Below, piece after piece: positions 43,188 through 53,137 of a stretch of 64,000 bases of DNA. Location of the stretch: positions 906,001-970,000 of the forward strand of contig OZ025805.1 in NCBI GenBank assembly GCA_964019425.1, given 5' to 3'. The stretch is from Flectonema sp. DT1601. Taxonomy: Eukaryota > Euglenozoa > Diplonemea > Diplonemida > Diplonemidae. A model generated the notes under the pieces. It was not told the origin of the DNA. It searched no databases and saw nothing but the letters and a program-made list of their open reading frames with translations. Position 1 is the first letter of the stretch; every line of letters begins with the position of its first letter. Made by a program: the position numbers and the translations under genes.

Positions 43188-43500
43188 CTTTTTTTTTTGT
43201 ATCCCGAAAAAAAAAAAAAAAAAAAAAAAATAGAAACGAAACCATAGACAACTATCTTATTTGACTGGCTGTTTTTCTTAGTTATATTTGTTCGACGGCG
43301 TGAGGTGGCCTCTCCGCTGTCGGTGTATTCAGTGCGCTTGTTGTCTTCCTACAATTAATCTTTAATTAAGTTACGTTACGTTTGACAGAATACGAGTTTC
43401 AGATATGTGTTGGTTAAATATAAAGAGACACGAAGTGTAACTTGCATGCTGTTCTTGAAAGTTTCTTGTTTATTTACTTTCCTGTAAAAACAGTCACAAG

Positions 43501-44799
43501 ATGTTTGGGTCAGACGGATGGGTTCGAAAAAAGAGAGAGTTACGAGAGCAAAAATCATTTCGTTGGGGGGAAGTACTACGAGGCAGAGGGAGGGCAGACA
43601 CACCACCACCAGTTCGAAGAGCGTTATCAGTATCACAGTGTGAACCAAGAGCATTCGGTGATCCTCCAGAGATGAATAGAAGTAATTCACAAAGAAGATC
43701 TAAGGCTCAATTACTTTCAGACTTGGGAACACTTCGTAAAGTTGATATAATAAGAAGAGAGACAGTCAACGAAGAACAACTCAACGTGTTGGGTAATCCA
43801 AATAGAACATTAGAAAATAATTTCAAGCCAACAATTGGAGTTCGCAGCAAACTATTCGAAAACCACGAAATCCACGACATCCCCAGAAGTAGACACTCAA
43901 TTATGAATGATAAAAGTACATTACCGAAGTTTAATGAACTTCGTAGTGTTGATTTCAATAGAAAAGAAGATGCTCGCAGTCGTATTGTTCACCTCCACGA
44001 TCCCGTCAAAGACAGAGAGTCTCGTTGGATAAGTTCACCAACTCCGATCGATAGATTTCCTGATCCACTTGAGCTAAGCGATCTTCACGGTAGAAGAAAA
44101 GGAGCTGTCCGAGCGAAGGTTTTTGACTGGCAAGTTGACCAGCAGCAGAGACTCATTCGAGAGAAGGAAGCTAAAGCAGCAAAACTGATGGAAATGCAAC
44201 CTAGGTCACCCTCGATTGTGAGGAGAGGATCGGCAGCAGGAGCGTCACCTCACACTCCGAGAAAGCAAAAAATTCCTCCAAAGGTCGAGGATGAACTCCG
44301 AAAATTACAAGAAGAAAATACAACACTTCGTAAAACTGTTGAACAAGTTCAAATGAGATCTCCCTCAGCTGATAGAGTTGCTCATAGATTTACTGAAAGA
44401 AGTCAACCACATTCATCTCTCGAACCCACTCCAATTGATATGTTAGAATACGTTTGGATACCTCGACGACAGATAGAAGAATGGCAACAGCTATTCACTG
44501 GCAACTCATTCTATAACAAAGTTGTTAATTCATCAGTCAGATATGTAGGAACACAAGGAACATATAAAGTTGGAATCATAACGGACATTCTTAATGAGAA
44601 ATATTTAGTGATTGACACCTCTCATGAGATTGAATTGGTTCAGGTTCAAAATGTATCTAATTCTTGTTTTTCTCAAAGTGAAGTTCAAGATGATCTCCTA
44701 CGACACGCATCTACATCACATGCTTCTCCGGAACGACAGCCTATTCCTAAAGAGGAAAATGTGTTTGCGCATTCATTTGCTGTTGATTCAACAGTTTAA
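43501..44799 (+). CDS. Plus3-domain (Rtf1-type) protein with basic N-terminus, 432 aa
   Basis: The C-terminal part (about residues 318-395) resembles the Plus3 domain of the Paf1-complex subunit Rtf1. It has a basic start (VWIPRRQIEEW) like the Rtf1 helix that precedes the conserved 'FF' region, a strand pair around VRYVGTQGTYKVGIITDIL, and an ending QNVSNSCFSQSEV that parallels the Rtf1 segment FVSNQEFTESEF. In Rtf1 this fold binds phosphorylated Spt5 and nucleic acid. The rest is basic and low in complexity, with SP/TP motifs and a short coiled coil (residues 260-285, ELRKLQEENTTLRKTVEQV). It lacks the long acidic N-terminus of classical Rtf1, so a diverged chromatin or transcription-elongation role is inferred. 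The start is the first ATG after the AG at 43492-43493. Confidence 0.65.
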   Translation: MFGSDGWVRKKRELREQKSFRWGEVLRGRGRADTPPPVRRALSVSQCEPRAFGDPPEMNRSNSQRRSKAQLLSDLGTLRKVDIIRRETVNEEQLNVLGNPNRTLENNFKPTIGVRSKLFENHEIHDIPRSRHSIMNDKSTLPKFNELRSVDFNRKEDARSRIVHLHDPVKDRESRWISSPTPIDRFPDPLELSDLHGRRKGAVRAKVFDWQVDQQQRLIREKEAKAAKLMEMQPRSPSIVRRGSAAGASPHTPRKQKIPPKVEDELRKLQEENTTLRKTVEQVQMRSPSADRVAHRFTERSQPHSSLEPTPIDMLEYVWIPRRQIEEWQQLFTGNSFYNKVVNSSVRYVGTQGTYKVGIITDILNEKYLVIDTSHEIELVQVQNVSNSCFSQSEVQDDLLRHASTSHASPERQPIPKEENVFAHSFAVDSTV

Positions 44800-45372
44800 A
44801 ATATTACTGTCTACTTCTGACGTATTCTTTGATGTGTTTTTTCGACTGGTGACACCATCAATGCATTTTAGAAGTCTGTTTGATTATATTAGAGAGGTCC
44901 AGAGGAAGGAATGAATTCACCTTGTCTGTACATTCTTTCTAGAATGAACGATTTCATTACTACAGTAAAAAGGCTGATTTCACGTGAGATGATCAAAAAA
45001 AAATATTAGTTTGTTTAGACGGGCATCTCATATTTTAATTATATTTGTATTTCTTCAACCCTCTTTGTCTCTACAACCCCCCTTTTCCTCCATATGCGTT
45101 TTGTTCAGACGATTTTTTTTTATATCGAAAGAGAAATTTACTTCGCAATTTAATGACCGCGACTAATTAACTACTAACCTCATAGAAGCAATTCATTCTG
45201 ATGCTCTCATGGTAGGGTGATTAATTCCATTATTTCGTTTGTTGGGGGGGGGGTGGCAATGTTTTGGATTTTTTTTTTTTGGAGTTTGACACAGGGAGTC
45301 TACTTTACAAGCGGAATGCTTCCAATCGTTAGCTTTTACCTGACGTGACCTATTTCAAAATGTTTAGGTAAG

Positions 45373-45407
<35 letters not shown>

Positions 45408-46015
45408 TCAATTTGTACACTATAGTGTGTGCATAACCATATGGGTAATCAACGTTCACATTTTTGTCATTATCGTGGAACTCTGCAAAGACCATGTGCA
45501 CGATATACGTTTCCTTAGAATTTTAGTTTGACTTGTATGTTTCCTTTTGTTTTAGAGACGTCTATTAGGCACTACGATCAAGAAATGAAAAAAAAAAAAA
45601 AAAAAAAAAAAAAACGATATTGTTACCATCGTAGTCTGGTAAGTATCTCGCATATCCTATTCTCTCTCCCATCCCTTTTGTGTGTTTTATTATTATTAGT
45701 TTTTTAAAAAAAAAAGAAATAATTGTAAAAAAAAAAAAAAAAAAAAAGAAAAGTAGTAACCTGTAACCGCTTAATAAATAGTAAGTAACATGATTATCTG
45801 CGTGTTAGTAATTTATTTTGTTTTTCTCCCACTCAGATGAACATAAAGCGAGACGAAAGGATCGTTAGGCCATGCTTTCACACCGTGAATCGGTACTGAA
45901 AATCGCATATCGAGCAAGCTTTTACCCTTATGCTCTACGTGAGATTTCTGTTTAGATTCACAGGACTGACATATATTTCTTTTTTTTTTCAATAATTTCA
46001 TTCATACATAACAGA
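44800..46015. other. Gene-free stretch with very long A runs
   Basis: No convincing gene on either strand. It contains a G run near 45244, A runs of about 20-35 bases near 45370, 45588 and 45728, and a pyrimidine tract ending in an AG at 46013-46014 that lies one base before the next start codon. Confidence 0.7.
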
Positions 46016-47062
46016 ATGATGGAGCAGTCACCCTGCTCTACTTCGATGAATATAAAAGTAAAGATTAGCGGGGGTAAAGTTGTCGTGTTAGAAGGTTTAA
46101 CAGGAAGTGAACAAGTTGGAGATCTAGTAATAAAGGTTGCGGCACAGGTAGGTGTCCAAGGAGAAGAATGGACATGGGTTAAAGACAGAGTTGAGCTAAG
46201 CAGTAGCGGTAGTATTATCCAATGTGGACTTATGAATGGTGATATTGTCCGGATGATTACTCAGGAAACGTTAAGAAAAAGAAGACTTCGCCGTCGAAAT
46301 GGTACTCGAGTGGGAAGATCAGCATCGGTGAGTAGCACCTCAGAAGAAAATTCTCCAAAACACCTCCAAATTCGTATTAAGAGCAGCACGTCAAAGGTTC
46401 TTCGAATAAACGCAAACAGCTCAGATACAATGAATACTTTATTGAAGAAAGTAAAAGTAAAATGGACACTAACATCATCTGAAAGCTGTCTGGCTATTTT
46501 AAAGAGAGATGACGCACCACAATTAGTAACAATACCAGCCAACGACACTGTTGAGGATCGTCGGTTGACATCAAAGTCACTTTTGGTATTGGTATCCAGT
46601 AGTAAAAGTGTTCCTCCTTATCCAGCTGCTCTAACAGAAGTCTTTGAGGAAATATCTCTTCCTCCTCACCCAGGAAACGTCGATAAAGAACGCGGTGTAA
46701 AAATTAGGCTACTCGATGGAAAGACAATTAGACTCAGGAACATGACGTTTTCAAAGCATACTGCATCGTGTTTGTTTGAGGTGTTGAAAATGAAAACAGG
46801 TCATCCCCACTACAATGAACAACTAGCTTACTTAGGGGTTCCCTTAAAGAGTACTGCTACCCTTGAGGCTAATGGTGTTCCTTTTAATGAGACGATATCC
46901 TTACAAAGTACAGAACCTGAATCTCCAGAAATGGAGCGTCTTCCTTCAGTACTGTTGTCGAGGACTACATCTTCTAGTCCACTTTGTCAGTTTACACTTT
47001 GTTCTTTGTCTCCTATTTTCGGACCAATCATCCCTCCTACTGTCTCGTTACCTGCCTGCTGA
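46016..47062 (+). CDS. Protein with three ubiquitin-like (beta-grasp) domains, 348 aa
   Basis: Three segments look like ubiquitin-like folds. Residues 12-85 (MNIKVKISGGKVVVLEGL ... DRVELSSSGSIIQCGLMNGDIVRMI) keep the order of ubiquitin: strand pair, helix, and a 'length/oblique/gly-asp' ending. Residues about 120-195 (LQIRIKSSTSKVLRINANSSDTM ...) form the second. Residues about 227-302 (VKIRLLDGKTIRLRNMTF ... YLGVPLKSTATLEANGV) form the third. A basic linker (RKRRLRRRNGTRVGR) lies between the first two. There is no C-terminal GG, so it is not a conjugated modifier but probably an adaptor (inference). Two adjacent ATGs (46016, 46019) are possible starts; the acceptor AG ends at 46014, so the first leaves an almost zero-length leader before splicing. 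Confidence 0.65.
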   Translation: MMEQSPCSTSMNIKVKISGGKVVVLEGLTGSEQVGDLVIKVAAQVGVQGEEWTWVKDRVELSSSGSIIQCGLMNGDIVRMITQETLRKRRLRRRNGTRVGRSASVSSTSEENSPKHLQIRIKSSTSKVLRINANSSDTMNTLLKKVKVKWTLTSSESCLAILKRDDAPQLVTIPANDTVEDRRLTSKSLLVLVSSSKSVPPYPAALTEVFEEISLPPHPGNVDKERGVKIRLLDGKTIRLRNMTFSKHTASCLFEVLKMKTGHPHYNEQLAYLGVPLKSTATLEANGVPFNETISLQSTEPESPEMERLPSVLLSRTTSSSPLCQFTLCSLSPIFGPIIPPTVSLPAC

Positions 47063-47115
47063 TCTTTTTTTTTTTTCTTCTTCTTTTTCCTTTTAATTCT
47101 CTCGACAAACTCTTG

Positions 47116-47150
<35 letters not shown>

Positions 47151-47575
47151 ACCGACAAAGTCGGAGAAGAAACACATTCAGATTAAGAGCCCTCGTTTAT
47201 TTTATTATTGTCATGTTATCTATTTCCCTGTGCTTCAGTAAAACTAGCTGCGGTCAACAATATATATAAGGCTTATCTGAATGGTTTTTTGAATGGTTTT
47301 TTTTATATTTTTTTTTTTTTTTTTGCCCGTACTTGAATAGATATGTATTATTTTTTTTTATTTTTTTATTCAAACAATAATTCATCCCTTTTGGTACCCC
47401 CACATGGGTTGTGAAGTTGTTGGCGCATCATTGATGTAGGTTTGCCCCTTGTTCGTGCATCGCTTTTTTTTTTCTTCTTTTTCTTTTGCTTATTTTGTAG
47501 TTTGGTCTTGACACTGGGAGTCTCTTAGGGTTTTAAACACCATCTAAGATTCCTTGCCTTTACTTTTTTTGTTCT

Positions 47576-47606
<31 letters not shown>

Positions 47607-47779
47607 CTTTCTCAGTGGGTCCTCACTGAGTCCAGTAGTAGCATCGCATTCTTTGGCTTCATAATGTTATTTTTTTCTTTCTGTTTGCTACATTTTTGTA
47701 GTATAATTGAATGTTATTTATTCTTTTGAAAAATCTTTTGACTGACTGCGTATTCATAAGGTATTATGATGCTGTTGAT

Positions 47780-47814
<35 letters not shown>

Positions 47815-48953
47815 CACTCTTTTTTGACAAATAACATTTGGATAAATGGATAAAAACAGAAAAAATATGTTTGAAATTACTCAAATTAGTTTTTTTTTAA
47901 AAAAAAAAAAATAAAAATAAAAATAAAATAAAATAAACAAGAAGAAGAAGTGCGCCTGTCGTAATAAATACGAAAAGAGGCAACTTGGATCCAGCTTTTT
48001 TGCATTTTATAAAGGCCATCGGTTTTTTTCTCAGATGGGGTTGCAACTGACGGGAACCAATAGCAACATATAACCATGTGTTTTCTTCCCGCAGCGAGAA
48101 AAGAGAAAAGTAGCAAGTTGGTTTTTTATTTTTACGAATTTAACTTAAGTTAGAAATCAGTCATTTTTATTTTATTTTTGAAGTTTCACTGAAGAGGGTT
48201 CGAGTGTAAACGGCTAAATTACTAAATTATTTATGTGTGTTTTGCAAGGGTTTTTGTTTCGTTTTTTGTTACAATCAAACAAACAATAATAGAAATATTT
48301 TTTTTGGAACGAAAAAAACTAATAAATTGCAATGACCCGCCAGTTCCCACCTGAAGATAGAGCTGGTAGGTGTCTACGAGTAGGGAACCCATTTACATGT
48401 ACGGTTTTTTATTTATATTTTTTTTTTTTTTTTTGGAATTCACAGAAAGAGTCGCGTCTGAGAGGATGTTATTACAAATACTACAATTCTTTTAATTTAT
48501 ATTACTTTTTTTTTTTTTGTCGCACTTTCCTTCAACCTTTCACTTTTTTTTTTTTTTTAAACCACAGAAAAACGAAGCTTGAGGGAGGGAAAAAAAATAA
48601 CTTAATAAAAAGCCTCTGATTCACAAGAGTGAGGCGGTTTTTTCAGTGCAAAAAAAAATAAATTAATAAAAAAAGTTGTTTTTTTTTCCCCTCTTCAAGC
48701 GATTCCTATCTAGCATATATATGGTCCCGAAAGGGTTCCCAGAGTTTTACAAAAAAAAAAAGGAAAGTATTTTTTTTATCGTCTTTTGTTCTGCAGATTT
48801 CTACAGGTCGGCATCGGTTCTTTTAAACAGAGTTAGTTGTAAGGTTTTTATAATAATAATTTAAATAATTTATTATTCTATAGCAAAGAGACGAGCCGAT
48901 TTTTTTTTTTTTTTTTTTTTTTTAGTAGTTTTTTTTTTTTTTTTAGTTATCAT
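47063..48953. other. Gene-free, homopolymer-rich stretch
   Basis: Numerous T runs of 10-35 bases and A runs alternate with short mixed sequence. Open frames here are T- or A-run artefacts with low-complexity Phe or Lys products. A hairpin-plus-T-run resembling a bacterial terminator lies at 48612-48643. Confidence 0.7.
48612..48643 (+). other. Hairpin followed by T run
   Basis: GCCTC (48612-48616) pairs with GAGGC (48631-48635), followed by GG and six T, and preceded by an A run. It has the form of an intrinsic or Pol III-style terminator, but no transcript ending here can be named. Confidence 0.35.
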
Positions 48954-49729
48954 CATAGATGGAAGTGCCCTACAATTTGGAGGGCGTGTAGGGCGCTTGT
49001 AGGGCGCTTTTAATATAAATATTATTTTGGAGGGCGCTTTTTTTTACCTTTTTTATTACTATAAGACAGCTAAATTGACGTCGACTTACACTGACGCACA
49101 AGTATTTTGACGCAGAATCCAAAAAAAAATTTTGACATGCTTGTCAGTCTTTCGAAAAAGAGAAAAAAGGGTGTCACGGGGTTCGAACCTGAGACCTCCA
49201 GGTCATGGTTCGGAGGTCAACAATGGCAAAAACAATGGGCTACTCCTTGAGAGCTTCCGGAGCCTGCTGCAATCCCTGAAGCTGAAACTCATTTCAGTGG
49301 ACGATGCATCCCAGATCTACAAGGAGCTGATTAGCCCGCAGAATGCACCGAGTCGAATATAGAGGGTTTCGAGGAGGGAGAGTGCGTTCTTACTAACCTG
49401 TTAATAGGCCGGTCTTCACGGTACCTTGTGAGAAAAAAAAGAAGTTTACTGGTGGCAAGTAAATTGATACCCCAGAGACGCATTTGATCGGGCGAACCGG
49501 AGAAAAGTCAAATAAGATGCGATTCGACCCTCGCTGAGGGCAGGGGTGTGTCAAAATGAGCTCGGCATTATATTAAATTTAATTAAAAAAGCGCCCTACG
49601 CGCCCTCCAGCGCCCTATTTTGGCCCTATTTTGGCCCTACAATGGCCCTATTTTGGCCCTACAAATTTTTGTGGCTGATTTTCACCAGGCGCCCTCCAAA
49701 TTTGGAGGGCACTTCCATCTATGTATCAT
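48948..49729. mobile_element. Non-autonomous DNA transposon (MITE-like), 770 bp with TATCAT target duplication
   Basis: The element spans 48954-49723. Its ends are inverted repeats of about 33 bases (48954-48986 and 49690-49723) starting CATAGATGGAAGTGCCCT, differing by one substitution and one indel. TATCAT flanks it on both sides (48948-48953 and 49724-49729), a 6-bp target-site duplication. The right end contains a perfect 20-bp palindrome (49691-49710). Subterminal GCCCTA/TTTTGGCCCT repeats lie at 49590-49670 and related GGAGGGCGC repeats at the left. No transposase is encoded. The superfamily cannot be set from this sequence; a 6-bp duplication is unusual among common groups. Confidence 0.85.
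49163..49190 (-). promoter_or_regulatory. tRNA-like B box and T run inside the transposon-like element
   Basis: On the - strand AGGTTCGAACCCC (49178-49190) matches the B-box/T-loop consensus and is followed after GTGACACCC by a run of six T (49163-49168), the form of a Pol III terminator. No complete tRNA cloverleaf can be drawn. It may be a captured tRNA 3' fragment. Confidence 0.4.
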
Positions 49730-49867
49730 TATTATTTTTTTTTTTTTTTTTTAGTTATATCTTCCCTTGTTCGTAATTTCTTGCGTCTGACAGCGCCCAC
49801 ACAGTGATTCTTGTTGGTAGTGAGGAGTCGTCTAGGTGGATTTCTTGCGTACCTCTGTTGACGTCAT

Positions 49868-50034
49868 TCAAAGTCGTGTCCAGTTGGTAGTCCGCTCAGA
49901 GGGCAGCTGTTCGATTCCGAATATTTCGGAAGTTAAGTTAAACCCCATGAAGAATAGGGATTGTCCTCTGCGATACAAAGCGAGGTTTCCCCGACTTCGA
50001 TAAAAATACATAAATTTGGTAGGATGCACTTTTT
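49868..50034 (+). ncRNA. Candidate Pol III small RNA (tRNA-like head) or tRNA-derived SINE
   Basis: An A-box-like segment TGTCCAGTTGGTAG (from 49877) and a B-box GTTCGATTCC (49909-49918) lie at the 5' end in the right order, only about 20 bases apart. Downstream are a small hairpin CCGAA-tat-TTCGG (49916-49928) and a nested stem in which GGGA pairs with TCCC and CCTC with GAGG (about 49958-49992). The unit ends at an 18-T run (50030-50047) that could stop Pol III. This layout fits small Pol III RNAs with internal promoters, such as vault-like RNAs, or a SINE head. The boundaries are estimates and only one copy is present in the window. Confidence 0.4.
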
Positions 50035-50047
50035 TTTTTTTTTTTTT

Positions 50048-51340
50048 CCTCTTCCCTCTGTGACCTCCGGGTGTCAGAGGTTGCGTTCTGTCAATCATTC
50101 ATTTCAGTTTTCTATCACATCCCTATATGTTTTGTTAAAGGCTTGAAAAAAGCCAAACCATATTGACTATGCGGCGTAAAGGGAGACGCTGGCATCGAAT
50201 TATTTTAGTAACCAGAGAGAGCTGGTGAAGGTATCAGCGCAGAGTTTCTCGTTCGTTTTTCGATCTATTTTGAATTTTTGTTGTTTTTTTTTTATTGTAA
50301 TTTGTTGATATATCTTCGCCAGATTCTTTGCTTGCTTCTTGATCAGATACTTGCTTTTCCCTTGATGCGTTTTTTTCTTTTTTCCCCCTCCTCTAGTTCT
50401 ATCGACAAGGAGAATGCTTTGTCTGCCCTAATTCAAACTCATTCTGTCTGCAGAAGTTTCACGGAAGACCACTGCAAGCGTCTCAATCAGGGAGGTTTTC
50501 ATTCTTTTTTTTTTTTTATTTATTTTTCTTCAAAAGTCTGATGAGATTTATCGTTGTGGATGTTTTTACCCAACCGTGTCCAATTGTTATAATAATGGGA
50601 TGAATCGTTGTTGTTTTTTTTTCTCTCTTTTCCCCTCCTTTGACTCTAAGTTTGAGACTTTCAGAGCAATTCTACCCTTTTATACATCTCTATCATTCCT
50701 TCCTTTACGTCCACTGCGTTGAAAAACGTGGTGCTTATGCTATGTGCTGTTTAGTTGTTTTTTTTCCCTTCTTTTTTATTTTTTTATTTTTCTTTTTTGA
50801 ATGTTTTATTTTGTTCTCACCTCTCCCTTTGCTAATGACTCGGCACTCTTGGTAACGTTGACTAAAGTGTGTCTGTGTGTGTGTGTGTTGTGTGTATGTG
50901 TAAGCTAGGGACAGAAAAATTGGACTGGCGCTGCAGACTTAGAATAGCTCCGCACTAAATGAAAGAAATATCTAAATTAAAACTTTCTGTCGATTTTTTT
51001 GCAAAATCACTTTTTCCGCCAAGACTAAGGAAAGAAGGATCCGCAATTATTGTGTTTGAGAGTTCGAAGGAATAAAATGAAAGAAAAAAAAAATAAAAAA
51101 AAAAACAAAAAACAAAAAAAATTCTTTCTTTTTTTTTCCCCTGGTGCTTGCGTTTGTTATTCTTGTAGTGTGTCAGTCAAATTACTGTCTTCCATAGTCC
51201 TTATTAAGTTGCGTTGATTTGGTATTTTTTAACTTTTTCAAGAAAGGCACAAGTTAATTATTTCACACAGGTCATCATCCAAAACACAAAATCAAGTATC
51301 CCGTCATAGTCTTCTGTTTTTTTTGTTATTTATCTTTCTT
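50048..51340. other. Gene-free stretch before the MLO-like gene
   Basis: T-rich low-complexity sequence with a TG microsatellite near 50867-50902 and A-rich runs near 51080-51120. Nothing else can be supported. Confidence 0.65.
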
Positions 51341-51342
51341 AG
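51341..51342 (+). promoter_or_regulatory. Candidate splice acceptor for the MLO-like gene
   Basis: An AG follows a strong pyrimidine tract (51311-51340). It lies downstream of the upstream in-frame ATG at 51323, so the mature message should start translation at 51374. Confidence 0.55.
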
Positions 51343-51373
51343 CCCCCGTCTAGTCTCACCAAACGATGTGACG

Positions 51374-53137
51374 ATGTCGAACGTACAACAACATTTAATG
51401 AAAACACTATTTTTGTTAGCGCTGTTGGTTGATGAATGTAATGCTGCTGGAGGAGTCAGCATATTTAAATTGGGAACGAGAATAGATGCGAAAGCGTGGA
51501 CTGTAATGGGAATGTACTTCGCTGTATTTTTAATTACAATCGTACTTGAGCTGACTGTTCATTATATGCATCACGCTGTGAGCTCATCTTCAGGACAGGC
51601 GATTGTTCATCACGTTACTACTGAAGTAATGATTCTCGGAGGCATTAGTGCTGTTTTAGTTGTTTTTGAAAACATGGGAGGAGGAGCGCTAATCGACGCG
51701 GCTCTATTCCATTACGTTCATTTCGTAATATTTTTAATGGCAATCATATTCATTACCACCGTGAGTTCTCTTTTTATTTTCGTAGAGAAATCTTGGGCTC
51801 GTTGGGTTCGATTTGAGAATGGTCTTCAGGCTATCGAAACAGATCCAACGTTACCACCTGCATGCAAGTCCGCATTTATGTTGAAATATGTGAAATCGAC
51901 TTCTTCGGGTGAGAGAATGACCTCTGCAATAATTTATTTCAAGGCTAGTCTGCCAGAAAAAATTAGAGATGTTTCATTTTCTCGTTATATGATGAAACAA
52001 CAGAGAAGGTTTATGATTCACTTTCTCGATTTGCATGTGAGTTCGTGGTCGTTGTTGGGATTGTTATGTCTGGCTTCTGCTGTTGTGACCGGAGTGGTGA
52101 ATGAAATTAGTGATAACCCTCTTGCCGTTATCGCTATGTGGGTCTTGATAGTCGGCTTTGGTTGTCTTCTTCTTATTATCGTTTTGTACTTTAAAATTAG
52201 AAAAGAGTTTGCTGACTTTGCTTTAATGGTTCAGGCTGTTCAAATTCACGGAGAAGCCCCTCGCCGTCAATCAAAACACTTTTGGATATCACCCCAAGTG
52301 ATGACAAAAATAATGCAAACAGTTTTTCTCTACCAAGTATTCTTCTTAGCAACTGCCATTAGTAATTTTATGTACCGTTTGGCACAAGAAGGTGGTGGTG
52401 AAGGAATCTCTCTGATGGTTCTTTGTATTATACCATATCTCTTAATATTCTACGTCATCGTCCCTAGGTTACTTCCTGACTTCACTGTGCTTGCTTCACT
52501 TGGTGAATACTTAGACCATGATACCTGTTTCTTTATTATGCAAGCAGACAAGGCCTCAGGAAAGTACCGTCGTCATTGGAATCGAGAAGCTCAAATGAGA
52601 AGACCCTCAAAATTTCTGGGAGCATCGTCAGGTGTTTTAATCGCTAAGGAAAAACAACCACCGTACCCAAGGTTATCAGAAGAAGAAGAGGAAAGTACAT
52701 TGTGTTTAGAATGTGCAATTACAACGGCAGCGGTATTATGTCAAGATTGTGGATACCTCTGCGCGGAATGTGATAATGACTATCACAGACTTAAGAAATG
52801 CCACACTCACACACGTGAATTTATTGGACAAGCAGCCGTTGATATAATAGCCAACGAACAGGGTGAAAAACCAAAATCGACTTTCCAACGTCTTCTCGAA
52901 CTCCGCGAGAACAAAGAACGAATCCGACTTGGTATCGCAAAAGCAGAAGATGTCGACATCCCTGAAGTACTGGTACCGAAAAAGGAAGAAGAGCCTGAGG
53001 AAGACACTCCAAAAAAAAGAAATCGTTCAGAGGAACGTAGAAAACGTAAAGAACGTCACCGCCGTAAGAAAATGGCTGCCAGTTCTGATGAGACGACGGA
53101 GATGACTAGTTTAGTTGGTTCTGAAAGTAGAGATTAA
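51374..53137 (+). CDS. MLO-family membrane protein with C-terminal B-box zinc finger (587 aa)
   Basis: After a signal peptide (residues 1-24, ending CNAAG) come about seven membrane helices, near residues 43-63, 84-100, 114-137, 220-240, 249-272, 314-336 and 345-368. Motifs parallel plant MLO proteins: VLELTVHYMHH after helix 1, EVMILGGISAVLVVF (MLO: ELMLLGFISLLL), HFVIFL after it, SRYMMKQQRRF before helix 4, and KHFWISP...FLYQVFF (MLO: HFWFGRP...LFQNAFE). MLO proteins are plasma-membrane channels linked to calcium. The cytoplasmic tail carries a B-box-like zinc site (about residues 455-493: CLECA, CQDCG, CAECDNDYH, CHTH) and a Lys/Arg-rich end. This fusion is not one I know from plants. The start follows the AG at 51341-51342. 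Confidence 0.75.
   Translation: MSNVQQHLMKTLFLLALLVDECNAAGGVSIFKLGTRIDAKAWTVMGMYFAVFLITIVLELTVHYMHHAVSSSSGQAIVHHVTTEVMILGGISAVLVVFENMGGGALIDAALFHYVHFVIFLMAIIFITTVSSLFIFVEKSWARWVRFENGLQAIETDPTLPPACKSAFMLKYVKSTSSGERMTSAIIYFKASLPEKIRDVSFSRYMMKQQRRFMIHFLDLHVSSWSLLGLLCLASAVVTGVVNEISDNPLAVIAMWVLIVGFGCLLLIIVLYFKIRKEFADFALMVQAVQIHGEAPRRQSKHFWISPQVMTKIMQTVFLYQVFFLATAISNFMYRLAQEGGGEGISLMVLCIIPYLLIFYVIVPRLLPDFTVLASLGEYLDHDTCFFIMQADKASGKYRRHWNREAQMRRPSKFLGASSGVLIAKEKQPPYPRLSEEEEESTLCLECAITTAAVLCQDCGYLCAECDNDYHRLKKCHTHTREFIGQAAVDIIANEQGEKPKSTFQRLLELRENKERIRLGIAKAEDVDIPEVLVPKKEEEPEEDTPKKRNRSEERRKRKERHRRKKMAASSDETTEMTSLVGSESRD

Larger units (their letters stand above)
42739..43500. other. Gene-free stretch with hairpin, direct repeats and homopolymers
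   Basis: 3' flank of the preceding gene and 5' flank of the next. It holds long T and A runs, a perfect 17-bp hairpin (42993-43030) and a 24-bp direct repeat (42936-42959 and 43164-43187). A candidate acceptor AG at 43492-43493 precedes the next gene by 7 bases. Confidence 0.7.

Noticed and set aside
48612-48643. Bacterial-type terminator suggesting horizontal DNA
   Set aside because: The stem is only five base pairs in an A/T-tract-rich spacer with no bacterial gene nearby; chance is sufficient.
49132-49362. Protein fragment inside the transposon-like element
   Set aside because: The 76-codon frame has no recognisable transposase motif and overlaps the tRNA-like B box; it is probably captured or chance sequence.
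47063-51000. Several 60-95-codon frames such as those at 48332, 49546, 50278 and 50640
   Set aside because: Their products are runs of Phe, Lys or Tyr from T and A tracts, without start context or domain-like sequence.
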